A stretch of DNA of 13,878 nt from an uncultured Clostridia bacterium (GCA_947175655.1 CAMWNQ010000024.1:1-13878), one strand, 5' to 3'. Numbered from the stretch's first letter, positions 1 to 7,209 are shown. Program-made: numbers and translations. Notes: generated by a model from the sequence alone, not told the origin.

Positions 1-1
1 C

Positions 2-1450
2 ACTTCTATAACCATACTATCATTTATAGTACAAAAAGAGGCAGATGCTTTTAATTTTCCACTCACTTCTCAGATAAAAAGTGAATCAGCAATAGTTATA
101 AATCTTGATTCTGAACTTGTCATACATGAAAAAAATGCTGATGTTCAGCAGACTCCCGGTCCTCTTGTAAATATTATTACTGCAATAGTATGTCTTGAAA
201 ACTGCAAAGACCTTTCAGAAGAAATAACTATAAACGAAAATGTATATTCATCGCTTTATGACAGTGAATTCTATATGGATTTATGCTATGGAAATATTTA
301 TGATAAAGATGTCCTTACAATTGAAGATTTACTTTCTGCAATGATGCTTACTTCATCTTTTGAAGCTTCACAGACTCTTGCATATCGTTTTGGTGATGGT
401 AATATTTCCAGCTTTGTTGATATGATGAATGAAAAAGCAAAGGAAATCGGCTGTACCTCAACCAATTTTACAAATCCTAATGGACTTTATGACCCTTCCC
501 AGTATACAACCGCAAGGGATATGGCACTTATTACAGAATATGCCTTAAAAGTTCCTCACTTTGAAGAAATAGCCACAAGAACTTCACATACTCCAAGTCA
601 CCCTAATACAGAACGACATGTAATATATGAGGGTGACGACCCGTGGATATGGAATCATTCAAACCTTATGACTGATACTGATTCAGAATACTATTACAAT
701 GGTGTCAAAGGTATAAAAACTGCGAATACATCATCTACCGGAAGAAATCTTATAACTCTTGGAAGTAAAAATGGTCATAATTATCTTGTTGTACTTCTTA
801 AAGCTCCTTTTGAAAACGCAGACGGTGAAAGAGTATTTTATCATCTTGAAGACGCTGAAACTATTTTTAATTGGGCTTTCAATCATTTTGCATATCAGGT
901 TCTGCTATCTGATTCAAATGAAATAGATGAAATAGAAGTTGAACTCGGAGAAAATGCCGATTATGTACTTGTAAGACCTGAAAAAGAATTTTCATATCTC
1001 TGGTATGACGGCATAGACCTTGCTCTTATAAGACCTGAAACTCATTGTCCTGATACTATAAAAGCTCCTGTTGAACAAGGTCAAATTTTAGGAACGGTTG
1101 ATTTAAAATATTCCGGTGAAACTCTCGGAACAGTAAATTTAATAGCTGTGTCCGGAGTAAAACGTTCAAAATCAAAATATAATGTTTATGCTGCCTCAAA
1201 GTTTATTGATTCACCATGGTTAAAGAATTCAATAATAATATGCTCAGTTTTATGCGGAATCTATATACTGGTATGTATTTATGCCTTTATATGCTACAAA
1301 AACAAATTAAAACCTGTAAAACCTATTTATGCCGTACCAAAAAAATCAAATAAAACTAAAAGCAATAATAAAAATATGACAGAAAAAGTAAATCAGTCAA
1401 AATCAGCATCAAAAACCCAGACCAATAAAAAAGACAATACCAAAAAATAA
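2..1450 (+). CDS. Peptidase S11 (DacF/PBP5-like) homologue with degraded catalytic motifs, membrane-anchored; 5' end outside window
   Basis: The frame is open to the left window edge, so the start lies upstream; 482 codons are visible (first visible codon = residue 1). Residues 1-16 look like the end of a signal peptide (hydrophobic run, then EADA). An S11 D-Ala-D-Ala carboxypeptidase-like domain follows, shown by landmarks such as FTNPNGLYDP and TTARDMALI. A PBP5 C-terminal-like beta domain comes next (APVEQGQILGTV), then a membrane segment at about 410-432 and a Lys/Asn-rich tail of 50 residues. Active family members carry SxxK, SxN and KTG. Here the SxxK position reads PLVN (P54, N57; bases 161-172), SxN reads SSF (353-361) and KTG reads KTA (716-724). 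I therefore infer no carboxypeptidase activity, only a wall-binding or scaffold role. Annotation pipelines would probably call it DacF. An ATG at 275 is internal, not the start, because conserved sequence lies before it. A hairpin terminator follows. Confidence 0.85.
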   Translation, partial: TSITILSFIVQKEADAFNFPLTSQIKSESAIVINLDSELVIHEKNADVQQTPGPLVNIITAIVCLENCKDLSEEITINENVYSSLYDSEFYMDLCYGNIYDKDVLTIEDLLSAMMLTSSFEASQTLAYRFGDGNISSFVDMMNEKAKEIGCTSTNFTNPNGLYDPSQYTTARDMALITEYALKVPHFEEIATRTSHTPSHPNTERHVIYEGDDPWIWNHSNLMTDTDSEYYYNGVKGIKTANTSSTGRNLITLGSKNGHNYLVVLLKAPFENADGERVFYHLEDAETIFNWAFNHFAYQVLLSDSNEIDEIEVELGENADYVLVRPEKEFSYLWYDGIDLALIRPETHCPDTIKAPVEQGQILGTVDLKYSGETLGTVNLIAVSGVKRSKSKYNVYAASKFIDSPWLKNSIIICSVLCGIYILVCIYAFICYKNKLKPVKPIYAVPKKSNKTKSNNKNMTEKVNQSKSASKTQTNKKDNTKK

Positions 1451-1456
1451 TCTGCA

Positions 1457-1492
1457 CGGACGGGATAACTTTTTAATTCCGTCCGTTTTTTT
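1457..1492 (+). terminator. Rho-independent terminator after the first S11-like gene
   Basis: A 10-bp stem (1457-1466 with 1476-1485, one G-U pair) encloses a 9-base loop and is followed by seven T residues at 1486-1492. It lies seven bases after the stop codon of the first S11-like gene. Only about 20 bases separate the T-run from the fbp ribosome binding site, so it could also act as an attenuator for fbp. Confidence 0.85.
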
Positions 1493-1526
1493 AATAATCA
1501 TATATTTTTAAAAAGGAGAATATTAT

Positions 1527-3461
1527 ATGGAACTTAAATATCTCAGACTTTTATCAAAAGAATATCCGTCTATTGAATCAGCAGCAAGTGCAATAGTCAA
1601 CTTCAATGCTATAAGAAGTCTTCCGAAAGGTACGGAATATTTTTTCAGTGACCTTCACGGAGAATACGAAAGCTTTCTTCATCTTTTAAAAAGTGCGTCA
1701 GGTCTCATTAAAAATAAAATTGATAAAGTTTTCGGAAAAAGTATAACAGCTTCCGAAAGAAAAAATCTTGCAAATTTAATATACTATCCCGAAAAAAGAA
1801 TGAAAGAACTTGAAAGTTCCGGAAAACTTACAGATGAATGGAAAAAGATAACTATATACCGTCTGATTCTTGTATGTGAAAGTGTATCCGCCAAGTATAC
1901 ACGTTCAAAGGTAAGAGAAAAATGTCCTAAAGATTTTGTATATATTCTTGATGAGCTTCTTAATGTTACTGATGATATTAATAAAGATTTCTACTATGAA
2001 GAAATAATATCATCTATCATAGAAACAGGAATATCAGAACATTTTATAGCATCAGTTTGCAATTTAATTCAGGCTATTGCAATAGACAAGCTCCATATCA
2101 TTGGTGATATTTTCGACAGAGGACCAAGAGCTGATATTATTATAGATGAACTTATGAAACGTTCTGATGTTGATATTCAATGGGGAAATCATGATATTTC
2201 TTGGATTGGTGCTTGCTCCGGAAATAAATCCCTTATAGCTAATGTAATAAGAATAGCTATAAGTTATAACGGATTTGATGTTCTTGAAGATGGATATGGT
2301 CTTAATCTAAGGGCATTATCAATATTTGCAAGTGAAGTATATAAAGATGATGACTGTAAGGAATTTATGCCTCATCTGCTTGATGATAATAAATACGATT
2401 CAGTTGATACAAAACTTACCGCTAAAATGCATAAAGCTATTACTATTATACAATGCAAGCTTGAAGGTCAGCTTATTGAAAGACACCCAGAATATAATAT
2501 GAATCATAGAAATCTGCTTCCGAAAGTCGATTTCAAATCAGGTACAATAAATATAAACGGCAAAAGTTACACTCTTAAAGATAATAATTTTGTAACTGTC
2601 AATCCGGATTCTCCTCTTGAACTCACTCCAGCTGAAGAAAATCTTATGAATATACTTTCAGTATCATTCAGACACAGTCGTCAGCTTAACAGACATATAA
2701 AATTTTTGTATTCTCACGGCAGTATGTATAAGGTCTGCAACAGCAATCTTTTATATCACGGCTGTATACCTATGACGGAAAACGGCAGTTTTGAAAGTAT
2801 GAATATCGATGGGAAAGAATATTCAGGGAAAAAACTTCTTGACCGTATAAATGATATTGTAAAAGAGGCATATTATGGAAATTATAATACCGATTCAAAA
2901 AATAAAGCCTGTGATTTTATGTGGTACTTATGGTGTGGAGCAAAATCTCCGATATATGGAAAAGATAAAATGGCTTTCTTTGAAAGATATTTTATTGATG
3001 ATTTAGAACTTCATAAGGAAATCTATAATCCTTATTATACATTAAGTGATAATCCTGAAATATGCAATAAAATATTAAAGGAATTCAATATCAATCCAGA
3101 ATCAGGACATATTATAAATGGTCACGTTCCTGTAAAAATAAAGGACGGAGAAAGTCCAATAAAAGCAGGAGGTAAACTCTATGTCATAGACGGCGGAATA
3201 TCAAAAGCATATCGTACGAAAACAGGAATTGCCGGATATACTTTAATATATGACTCCCACAGCTTACAACTTGCTGAGCATACACCATACAATCCGGATT
3301 TGTCCGAATATTATGCCCCGAATGTATACATAGTCGAAAAAATGAAAGAACGTGTAAATATATCCGATACTGACTACGGAAAAGAACTTGAAGAAAATAT
3401 AAAAGACCTCAAAGACCTTATCAAAGCTTACAGAAATGGCATCATTCAGGAAAACCCGTAA
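1527..3461 (+). CDS. fbp: Fructose-1,6-bisphosphatase, class III (Firmicutes type)
   Basis: Hydrolyses fructose 1,6-bisphosphate to fructose 6-phosphate and phosphate, the committed step of gluconeogenesis; cytoplasmic. At 644 residues it is close to the size of the Bacillus subtilis class III enzyme (about 670). Metallophosphatase motifs are clear: SDLHGE at 41-46, GDIFDRG at 193-199 and GNHD at 220-223. Later conserved blocks are YSHGSMYK, LLYHGCIPM, GHVPVK and GGKLYVIDGG. The ATG has an AAAGGAG site (1512-1518) eight bases upstream. The gene sits between two S11-like genes and upstream of pgi, the next enzyme toward glucose 6-phosphate. No promoter is evident between the preceding terminator and the gene, so expression may depend on read-through or on a promoter overlapping the hairpin. 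All key motifs are present, and I see no reason to doubt the assignment. Confidence 0.95.
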   Translation: MELKYLRLLSKEYPSIESAASAIVNFNAIRSLPKGTEYFFSDLHGEYESFLHLLKSASGLIKNKIDKVFGKSITASERKNLANLIYYPEKRMKELESSGKLTDEWKKITIYRLILVCESVSAKYTRSKVREKCPKDFVYILDELLNVTDDINKDFYYEEIISSIIETGISEHFIASVCNLIQAIAIDKLHIIGDIFDRGPRADIIIDELMKRSDVDIQWGNHDISWIGACSGNKSLIANVIRIAISYNGFDVLEDGYGLNLRALSIFASEVYKDDDCKEFMPHLLDDNKYDSVDTKLTAKMHKAITIIQCKLEGQLIERHPEYNMNHRNLLPKVDFKSGTININGKSYTLKDNNFVTVNPDSPLELTPAEENLMNILSVSFRHSRQLNRHIKFLYSHGSMYKVCNSNLLYHGCIPMTENGSFESMNIDGKEYSGKKLLDRINDIVKEAYYGNYNTDSKNKACDFMWYLWCGAKSPIYGKDKMAFFERYFIDDLELHKEIYNPYYTLSDNPEICNKILKEFNINPESGHIINGHVPVKIKDGESPIKAGGKLYVIDGGISKAYRTKTGIAGYTLIYDSHSLQLAEHTPYNPDLSEYYAPNVYIVEKMKERVNISDTDYGKELEENIKDLKDLIKAYRNGIIQENP

Positions 3462-3469
3462 ATATTTCA

Positions 3470-3510
3470 CCGCATTTTCAGATATAATAATATTAAAAAT
3501 AAAAATGCGG
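3470..3510 (+). promoter_or_regulatory. Inverted repeat running into the ribosome binding site of the second S11-like gene
   Basis: A perfect 9-bp inverted repeat (CCGCATTTT at 3470-3478, AAAATGCGG at 3502-3510) begins nine bases after the fbp stop codon. Its right arm supplies the first two bases of the GGAGGA site at 3509-3514. No T-run follows, so it is not a standard terminator. A TATAAT sequence (3483-3488) sits in the loop but lacks a recognisable -35 partner. A role in messenger RNA stability or translation control is inferred. Confidence 0.4.
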
Positions 3511-3523
3511 AGGAAATCAGAAA

Positions 3524-4660
3524 ATGAAAAAAATAATATTATTTATTATTACTTCACTGTTTTTGAATGTTCAGAATTTTATGTTAAATGCATATGCCGA
3601 AGAAAGTCAGAATGATAAAATTTCATATGTTCTTATGGAATCTGAAACAAAAACCATTATTGATAGTCAAAATCCTGATTTGAAAGTAAACTGCGGATAT
3701 ATGTCAAAACTTATGTCCATTTTAATTATTGCTGAGGCAATAGAAACAGGAAAATTTAGACTTGATGATAATTTAACTGCCTCGTCATCTGTTACTGGCA
3801 CAAAAGGTTCAATAATATGGCTTCAGCAAGGTGACACTCTCACTGCTGACGAACTTTTAAAAGGTTTAATAATAGGAAATGCAAATGATGCTTTGACTGT
3901 ACTTGCTGAAAAATCGCACAGGTCTATTGATGAATTTGTTTCCCAGATGAACAGCAAGGCTTTTGATTTGGGGTTAAGAGATTCAGCATTTACAAATCCA
4001 TATGGGTATTATTCAGAAAAAGATTACTCAACAGCACACGATATAGCATTGATTTCAGCAGAACTTTCAAGATATGACTTTCTTACTCCATATTTTCAAA
4101 CATGGCGTGATTTTATAAAAGAAGGTAAAACTGAACTTGTAAATGAAAATACTCTTTCACGTACTTTTGATGGTCATATGGGATTTAAGGCATCCCATTC
4201 AGATAATTCAGGATATTGCATATCAGAAAAAGCTATTAAAGATGATTCTTCATATATAGCTGTTGTTCTTGGTGCAGAAGATGAATATACTTCTTTTTCA
4301 ACGGCAAAAAACCTTATCAACAAGGGTTTCAGAGAATATAAAGTTACAGTACCGGGATTTCTTGATGAACTTCTTCTGCCAATGAAAGTAAAGGAAGGTG
4401 AAGAAACTGCCGTTGAAATTATGCTTGAATCACAGAATAGTATTGTTATACCAAAATCAGCCTCGGAACTTACCAATAAAATAGTCATACCCGATTATAT
4501 TACTGCTCCTGTAAAAAATGGGCAGAAAATCGGTACACTTGCGTTCTATAATGACAAAACTCTTGTATTTGAAACCAGCATTATAACAAAAAATGAAGTA
4601 AAAAAGTCGTCTTTGTTGTTTACTGTTAAAAAAAGTTTGTCAAATTTACTGAAATTATAA
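3524..4660 (+). CDS. Secreted peptidase S11 (DacF/PBP5-like) homologue with Tyr in place of the catalytic Ser
   Basis: A 378-residue exported protein. The signal peptide covers residues 1-25 (MKK, hydrophobic core, AYA then EE). An S11 domain follows, recognised by LLKGLIIGNANDALTVLAE, FTNPYGYY and STAHDIALIS, then a PBP5 C-terminal-like domain (APVKNGQKIGTL) and a C-terminal amphipathic segment (LLFTVKKSLSNLLKL) like the membrane anchor of DacA-type enzymes. The family motif SxxK reads YMSK (Y59 to K62; 3698-3709), SxN reads NAN (3878-3886) and KTG reads KAS (4187-4195). The nucleophilic serine is therefore missing, and no neighbouring Ser restores the spacing. Known active members trim D-Ala from peptidoglycan pentapeptides; I infer that this one does not. 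It is a paralogue of the gene at the left edge but has lost different residues. Start: ATG with GGAGGA (3509-3514). No clear terminator follows, so transcripts may run into pgi. Confidence 0.85.
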   Translation: MKKIILFIITSLFLNVQNFMLNAYAEESQNDKISYVLMESETKTIIDSQNPDLKVNCGYMSKLMSILIIAEAIETGKFRLDDNLTASSSVTGTKGSIIWLQQGDTLTADELLKGLIIGNANDALTVLAEKSHRSIDEFVSQMNSKAFDLGLRDSAFTNPYGYYSEKDYSTAHDIALISAELSRYDFLTPYFQTWRDFIKEGKTELVNENTLSRTFDGHMGFKASHSDNSGYCISEKAIKDDSSYIAVVLGAEDEYTSFSTAKNLINKGFREYKVTVPGFLDELLLPMKVKEGEETAVEIMLESQNSIVIPKSASELTNKIVIPDYITAPVKNGQKIGTLAFYNDKTLVFETSIITKNEVKKSSLLFTVKKSLSNLLKL

Positions 4661-4694
4661 TAATTTATTTGTAATATTTGCACAATTATGTCCG

Positions 4695-4708
4695 TTTGCT
4701 CTTGCAAA
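4695..4708. promoter_or_regulatory. Short dyad over the pgi -35 box (possible operator)
   Basis: TTTGC and GCAAA are separated by four bases and overlap the TTGCAA -35 hexamer at 4702-4707. The placement would suit a repressor site, but the dyad is short and AT-rich and I do not recognise it as any known operator. Confidence 0.2.
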
Positions 4709-4730
4709 AAATTTCAAAATATTGTATGAT
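4702..4730 (+). promoter_or_regulatory. Sigma-A-type promoter for pgi
   Basis: TTGCAA (4702-4707) and TATGAT (4725-4730) are separated by 17 bases, about 64 bases before the pgi start. Both hexamers are close to consensus. A second TATAAT at 4754-4759 has no -35 partner at a suitable distance. Confidence 0.6.
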
Positions 4731-4793
4731 ATTATTGAAGTGGAAAAATATTATATAATCTGCTTTTTATGACGTTCATTGGAGGTTTTTAAA

Positions 4794-6128
4794 ATGTCTT
4801 TAAAACTTAATACAAAATATCTCGAAAGTTTTATCAATGCTGATGAACTTACAGGGATTAAATCACAGGTTGAAACTGCCGGAAAAATTTTACACGACAA
4901 AACTGGTCTCGGCAATGATTTCCTTGGCTGGCTGTCACTCCCTACTGATTATGATAAGGAAGAATTCGCAAGAATTAAGGCTGCTGCTAAAAAAATACAG
5001 TCAAATTCTGATATTCTCATAGTTATCGGTATTGGTGGTTCATATCTTGGTGCAAGAGCTGCCATAGAATTCCTTAAATCACCTTTCTACAACAATATGA
5101 AGAAAGAAACACCTGATATTTATTATGTAGGAAATAATATAAATCCTACTTATCTCAATGAAGTTATTTCACTTTGCGAAGGCAAGGATTTCGCTGTCAA
5201 CGTAATTTCAAAATCAGGTACTACTACAGAACCTGCTCTTGCTTTCAGAGTATTTAAAAAGCTCGTTGAGGATAAATATGGCAAGGAAAGTGCAAAGGAC
5301 AGAATATTCTGCACTACTGACAAGGAAAGAGGTACTCTCAAGGGTCTTGCAAACACAGAAGGTTATGAAACTTTTGTAATTCCTGATGATGTAGGTGGTC
5401 GTTTCTCTGTTCTTACTGCTGTTGGTCTTCTTCCTATAGCTGTAGCTGGTTGTGATATTGACAAGCTTATGGAAGGTGCTGCAAAGGCTCAGGCAGACTT
5501 TACTGCTGACTTTGATAACAATGACTGTTATAAATATGCTGCTCTCAGAAATATCCTCTACAGAAAAGGCAAAGCCGTTGAACTTCTCGTATCTTATGAC
5601 CCTGCTTTTGTTACTATGGCTGAATGGTATAAACAGCTCTTCGGTGAAAGCGAAGGTAAAGACAATAAAGGTCTTTTCCCTGCATCTGTTGTATTCTCAA
5701 CAGACCTCCACTCAATGGGTCAGTATATTCAGGAAGGCTCAAGACTTATGTTTGAAACAGTCGTTGATATAAAGACACCTAAAAAAGATTTATTCCTCGA
5801 AGACAATGCTGAAAACCTCGATGGTCTTAACTTCCTCACAAATCAGAATATGTCTGTTGTAAACAGAAAGGCTTTTGAAGGTACTGTACTTGCTCATACT
5901 GAAGGCGGTGTACCTAATATCATTATTGAACTTGATGATACTTCTGAATTTTCCCTCGGATACCTCATCTATTTCTTTGAAAAAGCTTGTGCTGTTTCAG
6001 GATACGTTCTTGGTGTAAATCCGTTCAATCAGCCAGGTGTTGAAAGCTACAAGTCAAATATGTTTGCTCTTCTCGGAAAACCTGGATATGAAGACCGCAA
6101 GTCTGCTCTTGAAGCTAAGCTCGGTTAA
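4794..6128 (+). CDS. pgi: Glucose-6-phosphate isomerase
   Basis: Interconverts glucose 6-phosphate and fructose 6-phosphate in glycolysis and gluconeogenesis; cytoplasmic. It has 444 residues, the usual size of the short bacterial form. Visible are the sugar-phosphate isomerase blocks GIGGSYLGARAA (from about 79), the signature SKSGTTTEP at 139-147, DDVGGRFS near 198-205, FGESEGK with the catalytic Glu near 285, STDLHSMGQ with His near 306, and NPFNQPGVESYK near the C terminus carrying the conserved Lys. I chose the ATG at 4794 because GGAGG (4781-4785) sits eight bases upstream; the in-frame TTG at 4779 would start just before that site. Codon use is richer in C-ending codons (CTC, TTC) than in the S11-like genes, which suits high expression. 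A small P-loop gene follows after 48 bases with no terminator, suggesting co-transcription. Confidence 0.96.
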   Translation: MSLKLNTKYLESFINADELTGIKSQVETAGKILHDKTGLGNDFLGWLSLPTDYDKEEFARIKAAAKKIQSNSDILIVIGIGGSYLGARAAIEFLKSPFYNNMKKETPDIYYVGNNINPTYLNEVISLCEGKDFAVNVISKSGTTTEPALAFRVFKKLVEDKYGKESAKDRIFCTTDKERGTLKGLANTEGYETFVIPDDVGGRFSVLTAVGLLPIAVAGCDIDKLMEGAAKAQADFTADFDNNDCYKYAALRNILYRKGKAVELLVSYDPAFVTMAEWYKQLFGESEGKDNKGLFPASVVFSTDLHSMGQYIQEGSRLMFETVVDIKTPKKDLFLEDNAENLDGLNFLTNQNMSVVNRKAFEGTVLAHTEGGVPNIIIELDDTSEFSLGYLIYFFEKACAVSGYVLGVNPFNQPGVESYKSNMFALLGKPGYEDRKSALEAKLG

Positions 6129-6176
6129 CATCTAAGCAATTTAAAAACTAAAAAATATAAAAAGGAGTATACTCAT

Positions 6177-6584
6177 ATGATTAAACTTATTACAGGTAAA
6201 AAAGGTACTGGAAAAACAAAGACTCTCATCAATATGATAAACGACGCTGTAAAAAATACTAATGGCTGTCTCGTATGTATCGAAAAAGGTGAAACTCTCA
6301 GACGTGAAATCAGCTACAAAGTAAGATGGTGCAGTGTTGAACAGTTCGGAATTTCAAACTTTGACGGTCTTTATGGTTTCGTTGCTGGTATGCTCGCAGG
6401 CAACTATGACATAAAGGAAATTTTCGTTGACGGAATTTTCAAAATCTGTGGCAATGATACAAATTTACTCGGCGAACTTCTCAATAAACTCAACACACTT
6501 ACAGGCGATGATACTATTGTTGTATTCACAATTTCAGCTGATAATTCAGAACTTCCTGACAGCGTTAAAAAGTTTATCGACTAA
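6177..6584 (+). CDS. Small P-loop NTPase-like protein of unknown function
   Basis: A 135-residue protein with a textbook Walker A motif, GKKGTGKT at residues 7-14, at the very N terminus (MIKLITGKKGTGKT). A possible Walker B strand, EIFVDGI with Asp at 85, follows. The rest looks like a compact alpha/beta domain: a hydrophobic strand near 31-35, a GLYGFVAGMLAGNYD segment at 64-78 and a final strand TIVVFTIS. No helicase, kinase lid or DNA-binding region is evident. From memory, similar short ATP-binding proteins occur in Clostridia and are sometimes labelled PilT-like, but the length is far too short for a pilus motor ATPase. Start: ATG with AAAGGAG (6161-6167) nine bases upstream. It lies directly behind pgi without a terminator and is probably transcribed with it. 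Function unknown; the nucleotide-binding call is firm. Confidence 0.8.
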   Translation: MIKLITGKKGTGKTKTLINMINDAVKNTNGCLVCIEKGETLRREISYKVRWCSVEQFGISNFDGLYGFVAGMLAGNYDIKEIFVDGIFKICGNDTNLLGELLNKLNTLTGDDTIVVFTISADNSELPDSVKKFID

Positions 6585-6611
6585 TAATATCTGATATTTT
6601 ATGCTTTATAC

Positions 6612-6642
6612 ATTGCGGAGTCTGAAAAACTGTCTCCGCATG
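6612..6642 (+). other. Hairpin downstream of the P-loop gene, possible weak transcript end
   Basis: A 7-bp stem (6614-6620 with 6634-6640) can be extended by a few pairs across a bulge. It is followed by TGTAAAAAAAATTT rather than a T-run, so intrinsic termination on the plus strand would be weak. It may stabilise the 3' end of the pgi transcript. Confidence 0.3.
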
Positions 6643-6665
6643 TAAAAAAAATTTGCCGATTTCTA

Positions 6666-6694
6666 TTGACATATTATTTTTATTGGTGTATAAT
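6666..6694 (+). promoter_or_regulatory. Consensus sigma-A promoter for the DUF177-rpmF operon
   Basis: A perfect TTGACA (6666-6671) and a perfect TATAAT (6689-6694) are separated by the ideal 17 bases, about 32 bases before the coding start. It is the strongest promoter in the window, as expected for a ribosomal protein operon. Confidence 0.85.
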
Positions 6695-6726
6695 GTAACT
6701 TGTAATGCTCCAGAGGTTCAAATGCT

Positions 6727-7173
6727 ATGATTATTTATTTAAAACAACTCTTTAATATTATAGGTGAATTCAAATCCATTGACTATAAAATTATGCCTGA
6801 TGAGCTTTCAGGTACTGGTCTTTCTTTTGTTTCGCCTGTTCATGTAAAAGGCGAAATTTGCAACAGAGCAGGAATTGTCAGCCTTTCATTTTCAGTTGAT
6901 TTTAAGCTTCATATAATATGTGACCGATGTCTTAAAGAACTGGACAGAGATTATCACTATAATTTTGAACATACTGTTGTTGCTTCTGCCAGCAGAAACA
7001 ATGACGAATATATCGTAGCTGAAAAAGAGAGCATTGACTTAAACAATATTGCTGTTTCGGATTTGCTTCTTGAATTTCCTTCAAAGATTTTATGTAATGA
7101 TAACTGCAAGGGATTATGCATAAACTGCGGTTGTGATTTGAATGAATCCGAATGTAATTGTTTAGAAAAATAA
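6727..7173 (+). CDS. DUF177 (YceD/YlbN family) protein
   Basis: A 148-residue member of the YceD/DUF177 family, known from genetics in other bacteria and plants to support 23S rRNA accumulation; its biochemical role is not settled. Visible are the central CDRC pair (C65, C68) after a beta-rich N-terminal half, an acidic stretch, and the typical Cys-rich C terminus with CNDNCKGLCINCGCDLNES (C123, C127, C131, C134, C136) and a final CNC. These cysteines probably bind a metal. The gene immediately precedes rpmF, the hallmark arrangement of the family. Start: ATG at 6727 with GAGG (6713-6716) ten bases upstream. A two-codon reading frame (ATG CTA TGA, 6722-6730) overlaps this start. The promoter at 6666-6694 serves the operon. 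Confidence 0.88.
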   Translation: MIIYLKQLFNIIGEFKSIDYKIMPDELSGTGLSFVSPVHVKGEICNRAGIVSLSFSVDFKLHIICDRCLKELDRDYHYNFEHTVVASASRNNDEYIVAEKESIDLNNIAVSDLLLEFPSKILCNDNCKGLCINCGCDLNESECNCLEK

Positions 7174-7209
7174 TGCTTTTACTAAGCTTTCATTAAGGAG
7201 GTGCTACGA

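Noticed and set aside
275..1450. Starting the first S11-like gene at the ATG at 275
   Set aside because: The same frame runs open to the left edge, and the 91 codons before 275 contain a signal-peptide end and the region where SxxK should be. The true start is outside the window.
4174..4488. Minus-strand open frame opposite the second S11-like gene
   Set aside because: It is low-complexity, Ser-rich sequence with no homology I recognise, opposite a well-supported gene; typical antisense shadow.
4779..4793. TTG start for pgi giving five extra residues
   Set aside because: This start lies just before the GGAGG ribosome binding site, which is correctly spaced for the ATG at 4794.
5452..5772. 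Out-of-frame open frame inside pgi
   Set aside because: It lies wholly within a strongly conserved enzyme gene, has no ribosome binding site of note, and its product is Leu/Ser-rich noise.
6612..6642. Strong intrinsic terminator after the P-loop gene
   Set aside because: The hairpin is followed by an A-run rather than a T-run on the transcribed strand, so I list it only as a possible weak 3' structure.
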